Shown here in pieces: positions 25,971-33,618 of a DNA stretch of 48,643 bases. The stretch comes from a virus. The position numbers and the translations under genes were made by a program. The DNA is taken from IMG/VR virus record IMGVR_UViG_3300017631_000004, positions 1 to 48,643 of that record, one strand, 5' to 3'. Within the stretch, counting starts at the first letter, position 1. Each line of letters starts with the position of its first letter. Under the pieces are notes generated by a model. The model did not search any database, was not told where the DNA came from, and saw only the letters and a program-made list of their open reading frames with translations.

Positions 25971-26240
25971 TCATTCATCGTCGAGCATGGGCAGAGTGCC
26001 GTCGGTCGCTTCGTCCCATTCAAGGGCGTAGCGCTCGGCGATGTCCTCGAGGTCGTTCTCGGTCAGGTAGTCGGCCGTCTTGCGCTGTTGGCAGGCCGCG
26101 ACGGCTCGGGCGAGGTCCGTCCACTCCTCGATCGTGACCATCCGGTCCTGCCGCGCTCCGAGCAGGTAGAGCGCGGCCTGCAGCACGGCATCGAGTTGGG
26201 CTTGGGTAGGCGCGGGCTGCGGGGCGGGGGTGGCGCTCAT
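25971..26240 (-). CDS. Small phage protein, unknown function
   Basis: 89 aa, last gene of a five-gene minus-strand cluster. The N-terminus is Pro/Ala/Gln-rich and the rest forms helices with an acidic end (TLPMLDDE). No known domain. A GGGAG site lies ahead of the ATG and the gap from the HARE-HTH gene is only three bases, which supports co-transcription. It converges on the methyltransferase gene with an 8 bp gap. Confidence 0.65.
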   Translation of the reverse strand: MSATPAPQPAPTQAQLDAVLQAALYLLGARQDRMVTIEEWTDLARAVAACQQRKTADYLTENDLEDIAERYALEWDEATDGTLPMLDDE

Positions 26241-26243
26241 GGC

Positions 26244-26762
26244 TCAGGCTCCCTTCCCCGCGACAAAGACGCCGCGCTCGTGCTTCTTGAAGCGAGCGGC
26301 AGTCCCCTTGGCGGCGATCTCGCGGATGATGGCGGCGTAGAGCGTGGCCTCGGGCGTCTTACCGCCGGGGCTGGTCCAGAGTTTCTTGGCCTCCATCGCT
26401 GCGATCATCTCCTTGGCCCGCATCGGAACCTCGCTCGCGGCGAGCACCTGCGCTGCCGCGTCGAGGGCGCTGACGCGCTTGGACTTGGGCTCCTTTGCGG
26501 GCTTCGGGGCCTTCGGCGTATTGGGGGCCTTCTCGCCCTTGGCCTTCTTGCCCTTGGTAGCCGCGCCAAGCTTCGCGTTGTTGGCGACCTCCTTCTCGCT
26601 GGGCACCTCGTGGTCCTGCTTCCCGCCTGCCAGCCGACCGCTGATCTCGGCGAGCGCCGCCTTGCGGAGGCGGTCTGTCTTGGCGCTTCCCTCGGCGCGG
26701 GCAGCGCTCTTGGACATCTTCGGTGTGCGGGTCTTCGCGGGCTTCTTGGTCTTCGTACTCAT
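26244..26762 (-). CDS. HARE-HTH domain protein with basic histone-like N-terminus
   Basis: 172 aa. Residues 1 to about 95 are rich in Lys, Ala and Pro, like histone H1 tails. Residues of about 98-168 match a HARE-HTH winged helix (SALDAAAQVLAASEVPMRAK, then GKTPEATLYAAIIREIA and a KHERGVFVAG end). HARE-HTH domains occur in chromatin proteins, RNA polymerase delta and restriction enzymes, and have been proposed to sense modified DNA. The phage methyltransferase is encoded just beyond, so a role linked to methylated DNA is possible but unproven. GGAG precedes the ATG at six bases. Confidence 0.8.
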   Translation of the reverse strand: MSTKTKKPAKTRTPKMSKSAARAEGSAKTDRLRKAALAEISGRLAGGKQDHEVPSEKEVANNAKLGAATKGKKAKGEKAPNTPKAPKPAKEPKSKRVSALDAAAQVLAASEVPMRAKEMIAAMEAKKLWTSPGGKTPEATLYAAIIREIAAKGTAARFKKHERGVFVAGKGA

Positions 26763-26855
26763 GATGATCTCCAGACTCGTGGTGCGGACTCCCGTCGCAC
26801 ATTGCGGCGGGGAAGCGTGGTCGTGGCGGTTTCCCGCGACGCCGCGTGGGGTCTG

Positions 26856-27140
26856 TCAGCAGCCCGCGACGCGCTCCATCTCGTTGAGCACGTCGTGGAC
26901 CATCGAGTTGGTGGCGGCGGCGCGGCCCCGGCGGTCGGTTCCGTAGACCACCTTGGCGACCTCGGCGGCCTTGGCGTAGCGGCTCTCTCGGTCCTCGTCG
27001 CGGGCGATGTGGGCGATGCAGATGTCTTGCCTGCCCGCTCGCCGGGTGTGCTGTTCGATCGTCGCTTCCGCCCCGCGCTCGGTGCGGCGGATGCTGATGT
27101 CTTGGTCGATGCCCTCGATCACGATCGTCTTGATGTTCAT
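26856..27140 (-). CDS. Small phage protein, unknown function
   Basis: 94 aa. It begins with a strand MNIKTIVIEGIDQDISI and continues as charged helices; no domain is recognised. An excellent AAAGGAG site lies seven bases before the ATG. It is the third gene of the minus-strand cluster and sits 93 bp ahead of the HARE-HTH gene. Confidence 0.65.
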   Translation of the reverse strand: MNIKTIVIEGIDQDISIRRTERGAEATIEQHTRRAGRQDICIAHIARDEDRESRYAKAAEVAKVVYGTDRRGRAAATNSMVHDVLNEMERVAGC

Positions 27141-27176
27141 GGCGTTGCTCCTTTAAGGTGGGTGCGTGGCGTGCGG

Positions 27177-27446
27177 TCACTCGGCGTCGTTCAGGAACCG
27201 TTCCATGTCGTCGCGTTCCATGTTGCTGAGGAACCCGACCGTGTCCATCAGGTCGCTGCGGACCTTGCCGAGGTTGCCGGTGATGCCCCAGTTGGTCGGG
27301 TCGGCTTTGGCCTGCTCGTCGTGCTTGTCGAGTTCCATCTGCAGCACATCGATCAGGCGGGCGATGTCGTTCCGCCTCGCGGCGTACATCTGGGCGGCGG
27401 TCGGTTCGGGCTTCGTGGTCTTGGTCTTGGGGGTGTTCTTCTTCAT
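27177..27446 (-). CDS. Small phage protein, unknown function
   Basis: 89 aa, helical, with a Lys/Thr/Pro-rich start and a coiled-coil-like middle (NDIARLIDVLQMELDKHDEQ). No known domain. GAGAGG precedes the ATG. The composition suits a small phage regulator or accessory protein. It is the second gene of the minus-strand cluster. Confidence 0.65.
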   Translation of the reverse strand: MKKNTPKTKTTKPEPTAAQMYAARRNDIARLIDVLQMELDKHDEQAKADPTNWGITGNLGKVRSDLMDTVGFLSNMERDDMERFLNDAE

Positions 27447-27515
27447 ACTGGTACCTCTCGTCGTATGGGGTGCGTGGTGTCTCCGGTAAACACAGAAGCC
27501 CGCATGTCGCGGGCT

Positions 27516-27866
27516 TCAGGTCGTCGGCTTCTTGTCGTTGGTGCGGTCCCAACTCGTCGTGTCCTTGGGTTGACCAACCGCCCGGAGGTAGTCGACCAAT
27601 TCGTCGGCGGTCCATGTGTCGCCGTCGATGGCGTCGTGCTCGTTGGGGGTGTCGGTATCGCGGTCGATCTCGAAAAGGCGGAAGCCGCCCAGCGCTCCGG
27701 GACGCGGTCCCCAGTGGCCGTCGAGGTGGCGGCCGCGTCCGGCGGGGACGGTCGCGATGTTCCAGGTGCGGCCGTCGGGTGTGTGGATCTCAATCGCGGG
27801 GATGTGGAACCCGCTCTTGGCGAGGGTCTTGGCGAGGTCGAGCGTGGTCTTCGTGGTCGCGTTCAT
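27516..27866 (-). CDS. Small phage protein, unknown function
   Basis: 116 aa from ATG 27866, chosen because GGAG lies nine bases upstream; a longer open frame to 28013 adds residues with no protein-like character. The middle has an amphipathic TLDLAKTLAKSGFHIPAIE segment and strands around GRTWNIATVPAG. The C-terminus is charged. It is the first gene of the minus-strand cluster and starts 168 bp from the divergent terminase genes, so its promoter and that of the terminase operon share this gap. Confidence 0.6.
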   Translation of the reverse strand: MNATTKTTLDLAKTLAKSGFHIPAIEIHTPDGRTWNIATVPAGRGRHLDGHWGPRPGALGGFRLFEIDRDTDTPNEHDAIDGDTWTADELVDYLRAVGQPKDTTSWDRTNDKKPTT

Positions 27867-28033
27867 GTTCGTGGTCTCCGTCGCGGGCGGGGCGTTTGTT
27901 CTCGCTCGCGTTGGACACACATTCGTCGGCATGTGGCCAACAGGCAAGGCGTTCGGCCTGCATTTCTCGATGATTCTGCGACATGTGGGCAACTGCGTCC
28001 GCGATCTGGGCAAGTTCGCGCGGGAGGTCCGCG

Positions 28034-28282
28034 ATGACTCCCGAACACGCGCCTAGTTCCCAGCCAGCGGGGGGCGGACAGGGAATGTCCCGGCTCAACC
28101 CGGCCGCGATGCCCGTGGCGGACGCCGCCCGCGTGCTCACCCGGCTTGGCGGCAAGCCCGTCACTGAAGCGATGCTCCGCGCCGACATCGATGCGGGCGT
28201 GCCGACCAACGCCGACGGCAGCGTCAACCTTGTGCACTACGCCGCGTGGCTCGTGAAGGAGATGTCCGCAGGTGGCGATTGA
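28034..28282 (+). CDS. Small HTH-like protein ahead of TerL (candidate small terminase)
   Basis: 82 aa from ATG 28034, preceded by GGGAGG at seven bases. Residues of about 22-78 (NPAAMPVADAARVLTRLGG, then a SVNLVHYAAWLVKEM end) align with the first 60 residues of the adjacent large terminase, which suggests a duplicated DNA-binding domain. It overlaps the terminase GTG start by 11 bases. The position is that of TerS. It is shorter than most TerS proteins and could instead be a regulator. Confidence 0.6.
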   Translation: MTPEHAPSSQPAGGGQGMSRLNPAAMPVADAARVLTRLGGKPVTEAMLRADIDAGVPTNADGSVNLVHYAAWLVKEMSAGGD

Positions 28283-30557
28283 CCCGCGCAAACTCAAGCC
28301 AGGCGAACTCGCGCGGCTGCTCAACAGCACGCCGCTGGGCGAGGTGATCAGCGAGCGGCAGCTCCACCGGCATCGCACGCGCGCCGGGTTCCGCGTCGCC
28401 GCAGACGGAGACGCGGGCAAGGTTGATCTGTTCCGTTACGTGGCGTGGCTGGCGACTACGCGGCACGAGGCGATCGCCGATGCTGCCGATGAGCCTGAGG
28501 GTCTCACGGGCTACGACGCGATGAAAGAGCGTGCCCGGCTCCGCAACGCCATGCTGTCGCTGTCGGGACGGGACATTGGAGATCTGCCTCCAGTCGCGGA
28601 CCCGGCGAGGAAGGCGAATGCGGCCCGCGACTTCCGTTACTTCTGCGAGGCGTATTTCCCGCAGACGTTCCACCTCAAGTGGTCGGACGACCATCTCAAG
28701 GTCATCGCCAAGATCGAACAGGCGGTGCTCGAAGGCGGGCTGTTTGCGATGGCGATGCCTCGCGGCTCGGGCAAAACCTCGCTCTGCGAGATCGCTTGTC
28801 TGTGGGCGTTGGTCTTCGGGCACCGAGAGTTCGTGGCTCTTGTCGGCTCCGACGAGGAACACGCGGCGGGGATGCTCGACTCAATCAAGGCGGAGCTGGA
28901 GAACAGCGAGATTCTCGGCGGCGACTTCCCAGAGGTCTGCCACCCGATCCGCTCGCTCGAAGGTATCCACCAGCGGGCTTCAGGGCAGCTCTACGAAGGC
29001 AAGCAGACCCACATCGGGTGGACCGCGCGAGAGATCGTGCTGCCAACGATCGCTGGATCTGTGGCGTCGGGCGCAATCATCCGCGTGGCCGGGATCACGG
29101 GCCGCATCCGTGGCATGAAGCACAAGCGCGTTGATGGCGTCAGCGTTCGCCCGTCGCTCGTACTGATCGACGACCCGCAGACCGACGAGAGCGCCCGTTC
29201 GCCGTCCCAGTGCGCCAACCGAGAGCGCATCCTCGCTGGTGCGATCCTCGGCATGGCGGGCCCCGGACGGAAGATCGCCGGCCTGATGACGCTGACGGTG
29301 GTCCGCCCTGACGATCTGGCGGACCGCATTCTCGACCGCGACAAGCACCCGCAGTGGCAGGGCGAGCGGACCAAGATGGTCTATTCGTTCCCCAAGAGCG
29401 AGAAGCTCTGGGCCGAGTACGCCCGCGTGCGGGCCGAGGGGCTTCGCGCCGATCGGGGGATCATCGATGCCACGGCGTTCTACGGCAAGCACCGGACGGC
29501 GATGGATGAGGGAGCGGTCATCGCCTGGCCGGAGCGGTTCAACCACGACGAGTTGTCGGCGGTGCAGCACGCCATGAACCTTCGGCTGCAGAACGAGGCC
29601 GCGTTCTTCGCCGAGTACCAGAACGAGCCGCTGCCAGAGGTCGAGGTCGCCGACGACCTGTTGATCGCCGACCAGATCGCAGCGAAGGTGAACGGGCACG
29701 CCCGTGGGCTTGTCCCACTCGGGTGCTCGCACCTGACGATGTTCGTGGACGTGCAGGGCAAGGCACTGTTCTACCTCGTAGCCGCCTGGGAAGACGACTT
29801 CACGGGGCACATCATCGACTATGGCACCGAGCCGGACCAGAAGCAGGCGTACTTCACGCTTCGGGATGTGCGCCGGACGCTCGGGGCCGCTTCGCCACGC
29901 GCCGGCGTTGAAGGCGCGATCTACGGCGGCCTGGAGCGTCTCATCGAGGCGACGGTTGCTCGCGAGTGGCGGCGCGACGACGGCGCGATGGTTCGGATCG
30001 ATCGATGCCTGATCGACGCCAACTGGGGCTCGTCCACGGATGTGGTCTACCAGTTCTGTCGTCAGAGCCCGCATGCCAGCGTGCTAACGCCGAGCCACGG
30101 ACGCTATGTCGGCGCGAGCAGCCTCCCGTTCAGCGATTACAAGCGGAAGCGCGGTGAGCGGGTCGGCCTGAACTGGCGCGTGCCGATCGTGACCGGAAAG
30201 CGGGCGGTGCGGCACGTCCTGTTCGACACGAACTACTGGAAGTCCTTTGTGCACGCGAGGCTGGCGGTGCCCATGGGCGATCCCGGCGGACTCTCTCTGT
30301 TCGGCCAGAAGCCCGAGCCACACCGTCTGTTGTCTGAGCACCTCACCAGTGAGTACCGCGTGCGGACGGAGGGCCGGGGCCGCACCGTGGACGAGTGGAA
30401 GCTTCGGGTCGAAGGGCTCGACAACCACTGGCTCGACGGACTGGTTGGCTGCGCGGTGGCGGCGTCGATGGAGGGAGCGGTCCTCTTCGGGACGGATACG
30501 ACAACGGCGCTCCGACCGCGTGTGAAGTTGTCGACGCTGCGGAGCAAACGCCACTAG
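28272..30557 (+). CDS. Large terminase subunit with extra N-terminal domain
   Basis: 761 aa from GTG 28272. Residues 1 to about 62 are a helix-turn-helix-like domain (IDPRKLKPGELARLLNS, ending KVDLFRYVAWLA). The packaging ATPase has Walker A PRGSGKTSL near 163-171 and Walker B VLIDDPQTDE near 297. The C-terminal RNase H-like nuclease is visible as TMFVDVQGK near 495, IDANWGSS near 580 and a LDNHWLDGLVGCAVAASM end. TerL cuts concatemers and pumps DNA into proheads. It converges on a minus-strand cargo gene with five bases between stops, so the late operon is interrupted here. Confidence 0.93.
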   Translation: MAIDPRKLKPGELARLLNSTPLGEVISERQLHRHRTRAGFRVAADGDAGKVDLFRYVAWLATTRHEAIADAADEPEGLTGYDAMKERARLRNAMLSLSGRDIGDLPPVADPARKANAARDFRYFCEAYFPQTFHLKWSDDHLKVIAKIEQAVLEGGLFAMAMPRGSGKTSLCEIACLWALVFGHREFVALVGSDEEHAAGMLDSIKAELENSEILGGDFPEVCHPIRSLEGIHQRASGQLYEGKQTHIGWTAREIVLPTIAGSVASGAIIRVAGITGRIRGMKHKRVDGVSVRPSLVLIDDPQTDESARSPSQCANRERILAGAILGMAGPGRKIAGLMTLTVVRPDDLADRILDRDKHPQWQGERTKMVYSFPKSEKLWAEYARVRAEGLRADRGIIDATAFYGKHRTAMDEGAVIAWPERFNHDELSAVQHAMNLRLQNEAAFFAEYQNEPLPEVEVADDLLIADQIAAKVNGHARGLVPLGCSHLTMFVDVQGKALFYLVAAWEDDFTGHIIDYGTEPDQKQAYFTLRDVRRTLGAASPRAGVEGAIYGGLERLIEATVAREWRRDDGAMVRIDRCLIDANWGSSTDVVYQFCRQSPHASVLTPSHGRYVGASSLPFSDYKRKRGERVGLNWRVPIVTGKRAVRHVLFDTNYWKSFVHARLAVPMGDPGGLSLFGQKPEPHRLLSEHLTSEYRVRTEGRGRTVDEWKLRVEGLDNHWLDGLVGCAVAASMEGAVLFGTDTTTALRPRVKLSTLRSKRH

Positions 30558-30562
30558 CCGGG

Positions 30563-31273
30563 TTACACCGCGATGGGCGTGTTGGAGATGGCCAGCCGTG
30601 TGACGCCCGGGATCGCGGCAGCGTCGTTGGAAGTCAGCCGCGTATAGACCGCCGCCCACAGTGGGTGCGTGCACGCGCCGACAATGTCCACCCGCACCGC
30701 CTTGCCGTCAGGCATGTCGATGACTGACACGCGAGATGGCACTCGAAACCGCAGACGCTGATTGACCCCATTCGGTGGCATCTCGGGCTCTGCATAGGGA
30801 GTGAACGGCGCAAAGTCCTGTGAGGAGTACTGCGTTCCGTGCGACTTGGGCACACTCAGACAGTTGGTGAAGGTGAACATGCCGCTCGATGTTGAAGGCC
30901 AGAATACCACCCACGCCCGCTTCCGGAACTCCTCGCCGTTGTTGGCTGTGGCAAGAAGCCAGTCCCAATCGTGCGTGAGTTGATCCCATGCCCGCGCGGG
31001 AGGCCGGAAGTACTTAACCTCCGCCCGGATGGTCGGCGCGGTGATCTGCAGGTCGATGACGTTCGGTCCGACCTGGCCTTGGGCGGCGAGGTGGGCTACC
31101 GGCCCAAAGAAACTGCCCAAACGGGCGCAGAGGTCGATCTCCCTCGCCTCGGTCAGCAGCGCCTTCTTGTCTGCGATGGAACGACGCTGACACCGGATGA
31201 TGTAGTCGTGGTTGATCGCAAGGCACGCAGCCGAGAGGTACTCGTGGACGGAGTGTGGCGTTGTATAGCTCAT
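30563..31273 (-). CDS. PD-(D/E)XK-like protein, cargo gene
   Basis: 236 aa with no family I recognise. NVIDLQI with Asp74 is followed ten residues later by AEVKYF with Glu85 and Lys87, the spacing of a PD-(D/E)XK nuclease active site. A preceding TEAREIDLCARLG helix carries the glutamate usually found on helix 1. The C-terminal 120 residues are strand-rich and unknown. It runs against the late operon directly after TerL. Location and nuclease motif suggest a defence or exclusion gene. The base composition looks less GC-biased than the phage genes around it. Confidence 0.6.
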   Translation of the reverse strand: MSYTTPHSVHEYLSAACLAINHDYIIRCQRRSIADKKALLTEAREIDLCARLGSFFGPVAHLAAQGQVGPNVIDLQITAPTIRAEVKYFRPPARAWDQLTHDWDWLLATANNGEEFRKRAWVVFWPSTSSGMFTFTNCLSVPKSHGTQYSSQDFAPFTPYAEPEMPPNGVNQRLRFRVPSRVSVIDMPDGKAVRVDIVGACTHPLWAAVYTRLTSNDAAAIPGVTRLAISNTPIAV

Positions 31274-31488
31274 GGGGTGAGTACGGTGGTTAGCTTGTTT
31301 CGGAGGGTTGGGGGTACGTGTTCGTCCTCAGAGTACGAGATGACGCACGACGCAGCATTCCGATACTGTCAGCCAGCCACCGGTGCAGCGCTCTGGGTGG
31401 TACAGGTGCGAAGAACGCGCTGGATCGCTCGACTCCGTAGCGACACCTGACTCGGACGCCGGCGATGACTGTAGTGGAGAGGCCCCAG

Positions 31489-33294
31489 TTATGGCAGCGC
31501 GTCGGACGGAGCCTCCCCGGCCCGGAGCGCTGCAATCGCCTCCTCGCGGGTCGAGCCGAAGTAGATCTTCCCACGCGGTGGGAACAGTGCGCCAAATCGA
31601 CCGTCACTTGCCTGCATGACGAGGGCCTCGCGTTCCCCAATGAGCACTCGCTCAGTCAATACGCGGTCGAGCCCGTTTGCGTAGAGCCGGAGGACGCGAT
31701 CGAACCTCTTCCCGAGTCCTTCTGCAAGGTCGCCAATGCGGAGGAGCCTGAGCGGCTCGCCGCGCGTGGGGTCGAAGGCGGCCCCTTCTACCCACTCTGA
31801 GGTCTCCGATAGCAGCGTCACCAGCGCCGGGATGTCAGCGGGGCCAAACTCCACAACTTCCTGCGGCTCGGTGAGTTCGTCGGGACCCCACATGGCCAAC
31901 CAGCCCTCTGCCTTAGACCTTTCCGAGAACAGTACCGAGAACTTGCCCATCGGACCGTCATCGTTGGGATCGCTCACAAGGATGAACAGGCCGCCATTCT
32001 GCTTGCCGACAATCCCGTACAACGGGACGTCCAACATGACCCGCGGCTCAGTCGAGAGAGCGGGCGGAGCAGACTTAGAGGGGAACATCGGGGCAAGCGC
32101 CATGTCGGTACGCGACGCAACTTCCCGGCTGGGTAGATCGGGCGCCGCCCGGCGGATCGACGGCTGGAACAACCGGGAGCCAATGCGTCGGAGGCAGTGG
32201 TCGGAGCAAACCATCCACGTAAGCCGCGGCTCAAACGAAATCATGCCCGGGATGAGCATATCGATGAGCTCGTTATCAGCGTCGGTGATCGGGCCGTCGC
32301 CCATGGCCAGCTTGCAGCAGTGCCCAAGCACCCCGGCGAGAATGTCCGCCGCTTGGATCGGCAAGCAAGAGATTGACGTCCTAGTCTCGAAAACCGCGAC
32401 GTGCTCGAGGTTGGAGTATTCCGCGTCGTTGTGGGGTAGGCGTGCGAACAATCGGGGCATTCCGCGGTGCAACTCGAAGATCTGCTTGTACCCCTCCTCG
32501 TAGCTCTGGTGTTCGTCGTGGATGACGCGGATTGGGCGGGCGAGGCCGAGGCGACCGAGGTTCTCGACCAGCATCAAGAAGCTGATGAGGCAGGGCAAGT
32601 TCAGTGTCGCGTCAAGGTTGTGCGGGAGCCAATGGTCCCCTTCGGCCTTGGCGATCGCGTCCATGTGAGCGCGGCTGCCCAGAAGTGCGCGTCCGAGAGC
32701 TTCGGAGATGTCCCGATCGATGGCACTCACCACGTTCGTGAGGGCTGCCTCGAGCGTTCCCGGCGTTGGTTCCATGTACGCCTGGGCGAATCCGTCCATA
32801 GCGCCTCGATCGAGCTGCTCATAGAGTGTGTTGGCGATCTCCTGCTTCGTTTCAACGTCGCTTGTGATTGGGTCGCGAACAAGGTCATTAAACGCTGGAT
32901 CGAGGAAGGTTTCGACGATCTTCCCGGCTACGCAGTACCGCTTCTCAGCGATCAGGTAGAGAGGCACGCAGTGAAGCTGCCCGAGGATCCTGAAGAGCTC
33001 TGCGCCCGCGCGTTTGGTTCGGTCGTTCCGCAGGATCGAGCTGGTCTTGAGCTCCTGGAGCTGGGGGAAGTGCTTCTGCCGGAACTGATCGATAGCGACA
33101 TTCACATCAACTACTCGATCTTCGGGCACGAGCCAGCCGCCCAGGACATAGAACGGCTGTCCTTGGTCGAGATAGTTGGGACCAGAGTTGCCTGATTCGT
33201 CGCAATACACGTCCGCCCGCCCCGGTTGGGTCAGGTGCGCCGGAACAAACAGGCCGTCCGCACGCTGTGTGAATCCGTCGGGCATCGCATACAT
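31489..33294 (-). CDS. DUF3800 protein with large C-terminal extension, cargo gene
   Basis: 601 aa. The DUF3800 signature is YCDESGNSG at 30-38, with QAADILAG near 313, giving an RNase H-like fold whose acidic residues could bind metal. DUF3800 proteins are usually 220-400 aa; here a region of about 170 residues from near 430 (MLDVPLYGIVGKQNGGLFIL onward) follows and is unrecognised. ATG 33294 and ATG 33285 are both possible starts and no strong ribosome site is seen. It lies on the minus strand between TerL and the head genes, with its neighbour in the same direction after 215 bp. Likely mobile defence-type cargo. Confidence 0.75.
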   Translation of the reverse strand: MYAMPDGFTQRADGLFVPAHLTQPGRADVYCDESGNSGPNYLDQGQPFYVLGGWLVPEDRVVDVNVAIDQFRQKHFPQLQELKTSSILRNDRTKRAGAELFRILGQLHCVPLYLIAEKRYCVAGKIVETFLDPAFNDLVRDPITSDVETKQEIANTLYEQLDRGAMDGFAQAYMEPTPGTLEAALTNVVSAIDRDISEALGRALLGSRAHMDAIAKAEGDHWLPHNLDATLNLPCLISFLMLVENLGRLGLARPIRVIHDEHQSYEEGYKQIFELHRGMPRLFARLPHNDAEYSNLEHVAVFETRTSISCLPIQAADILAGVLGHCCKLAMGDGPITDADNELIDMLIPGMISFEPRLTWMVCSDHCLRRIGSRLFQPSIRRAAPDLPSREVASRTDMALAPMFPSKSAPPALSTEPRVMLDVPLYGIVGKQNGGLFILVSDPNDDGPMGKFSVLFSERSKAEGWLAMWGPDELTEPQEVVEFGPADIPALVTLLSETSEWVEGAAFDPTRGEPLRLLRIGDLAEGLGKRFDRVLRLYANGLDRVLTERVLIGEREALVMQASDGRFGALFPPRGKIYFGSTREEAIAALRAGEAPSDALP

Positions 33295-33358
33295 CCCGCA
33301 GGCGATCGGTGACCGCCGTACGAGACACTCTCGCCCTGTCGCGGAAACCTAAATCACT

Positions 33359-33399
33359 GCGCGACAAGTGTACGGGTGAAGCAGAGGGGTACTGGTGTG
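33359..33399 (+). repeat. Three-copy composite element, copy 3
   Basis: GCGCGACAA at 33359-33367, 13 variable bases, then GCAGAGGGGTACTGG at 33381-33395. GAGGGG stands seven bases before GTG 33397. Unlike copies 1 and 2, no hairpin follows the second block. It opens the structural operon, immediately after the inserted cargo genes. Confidence 0.88.
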
Positions 33400-33603
33400 C
33401 CTCCTGATCCGCCCAATGACGTCGACGCTCTGCGCGAAGCCGCCAGACAGCCCGCCAAGGCCTCTGTCGACGGGCAGTCCGTCGAGCAGCACCCGCTGAA
33501 GGACCAGATCGAGGCCGACCGCTACCTCGCGTCCAAGGCCGCCGCGAGGAAGCCCGGCCTCGGCATCAAGTTCGCCAAGATTGTTCCCCCCGGTTCCGTC
33601 TGA
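33397..33603 (+). CDS. Small head-joining protein (gpW-like position)
   Basis: 68 aa from GTG 33397, which has GAGGGG at seven bases; an in-frame GTG at 33376 lies inside the repeated element and is less likely. The C-terminal part is basic and conserved in style (IEADRYLASKAAARKPGLGI followed by KFAKIVPPGSV). Short proteins of this pattern sit between terminase and portal in many siphophages and are thought to be head-tail joining or capsid proteins. The first third is polar and Pro-rich. Confidence 0.65.
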   Translation: MPPDPPNDVDALREAARQPAKASVDGQSVEQHPLKDQIEADRYLASKAAARKPGLGIKFAKIVPPGSV

Positions 33604-33618
33604 CCCGATCCCACGCCC

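Noticed and set aside
25092-28037. 981-codon plus-strand open frame across the methyltransferase end and the small minus-strand genes
   Set aside because: It overlaps the methyltransferase in another frame and then five genes with good ribosome sites; composition is Arg/Gly/Val-rich without any domain.
11288-33399. Three-copy element as attachment sites for the serine recombinase
   Set aside because: The central 13 bases differ in each copy, whereas att core and arms should be more alike, and two copies lie well inside the phage.
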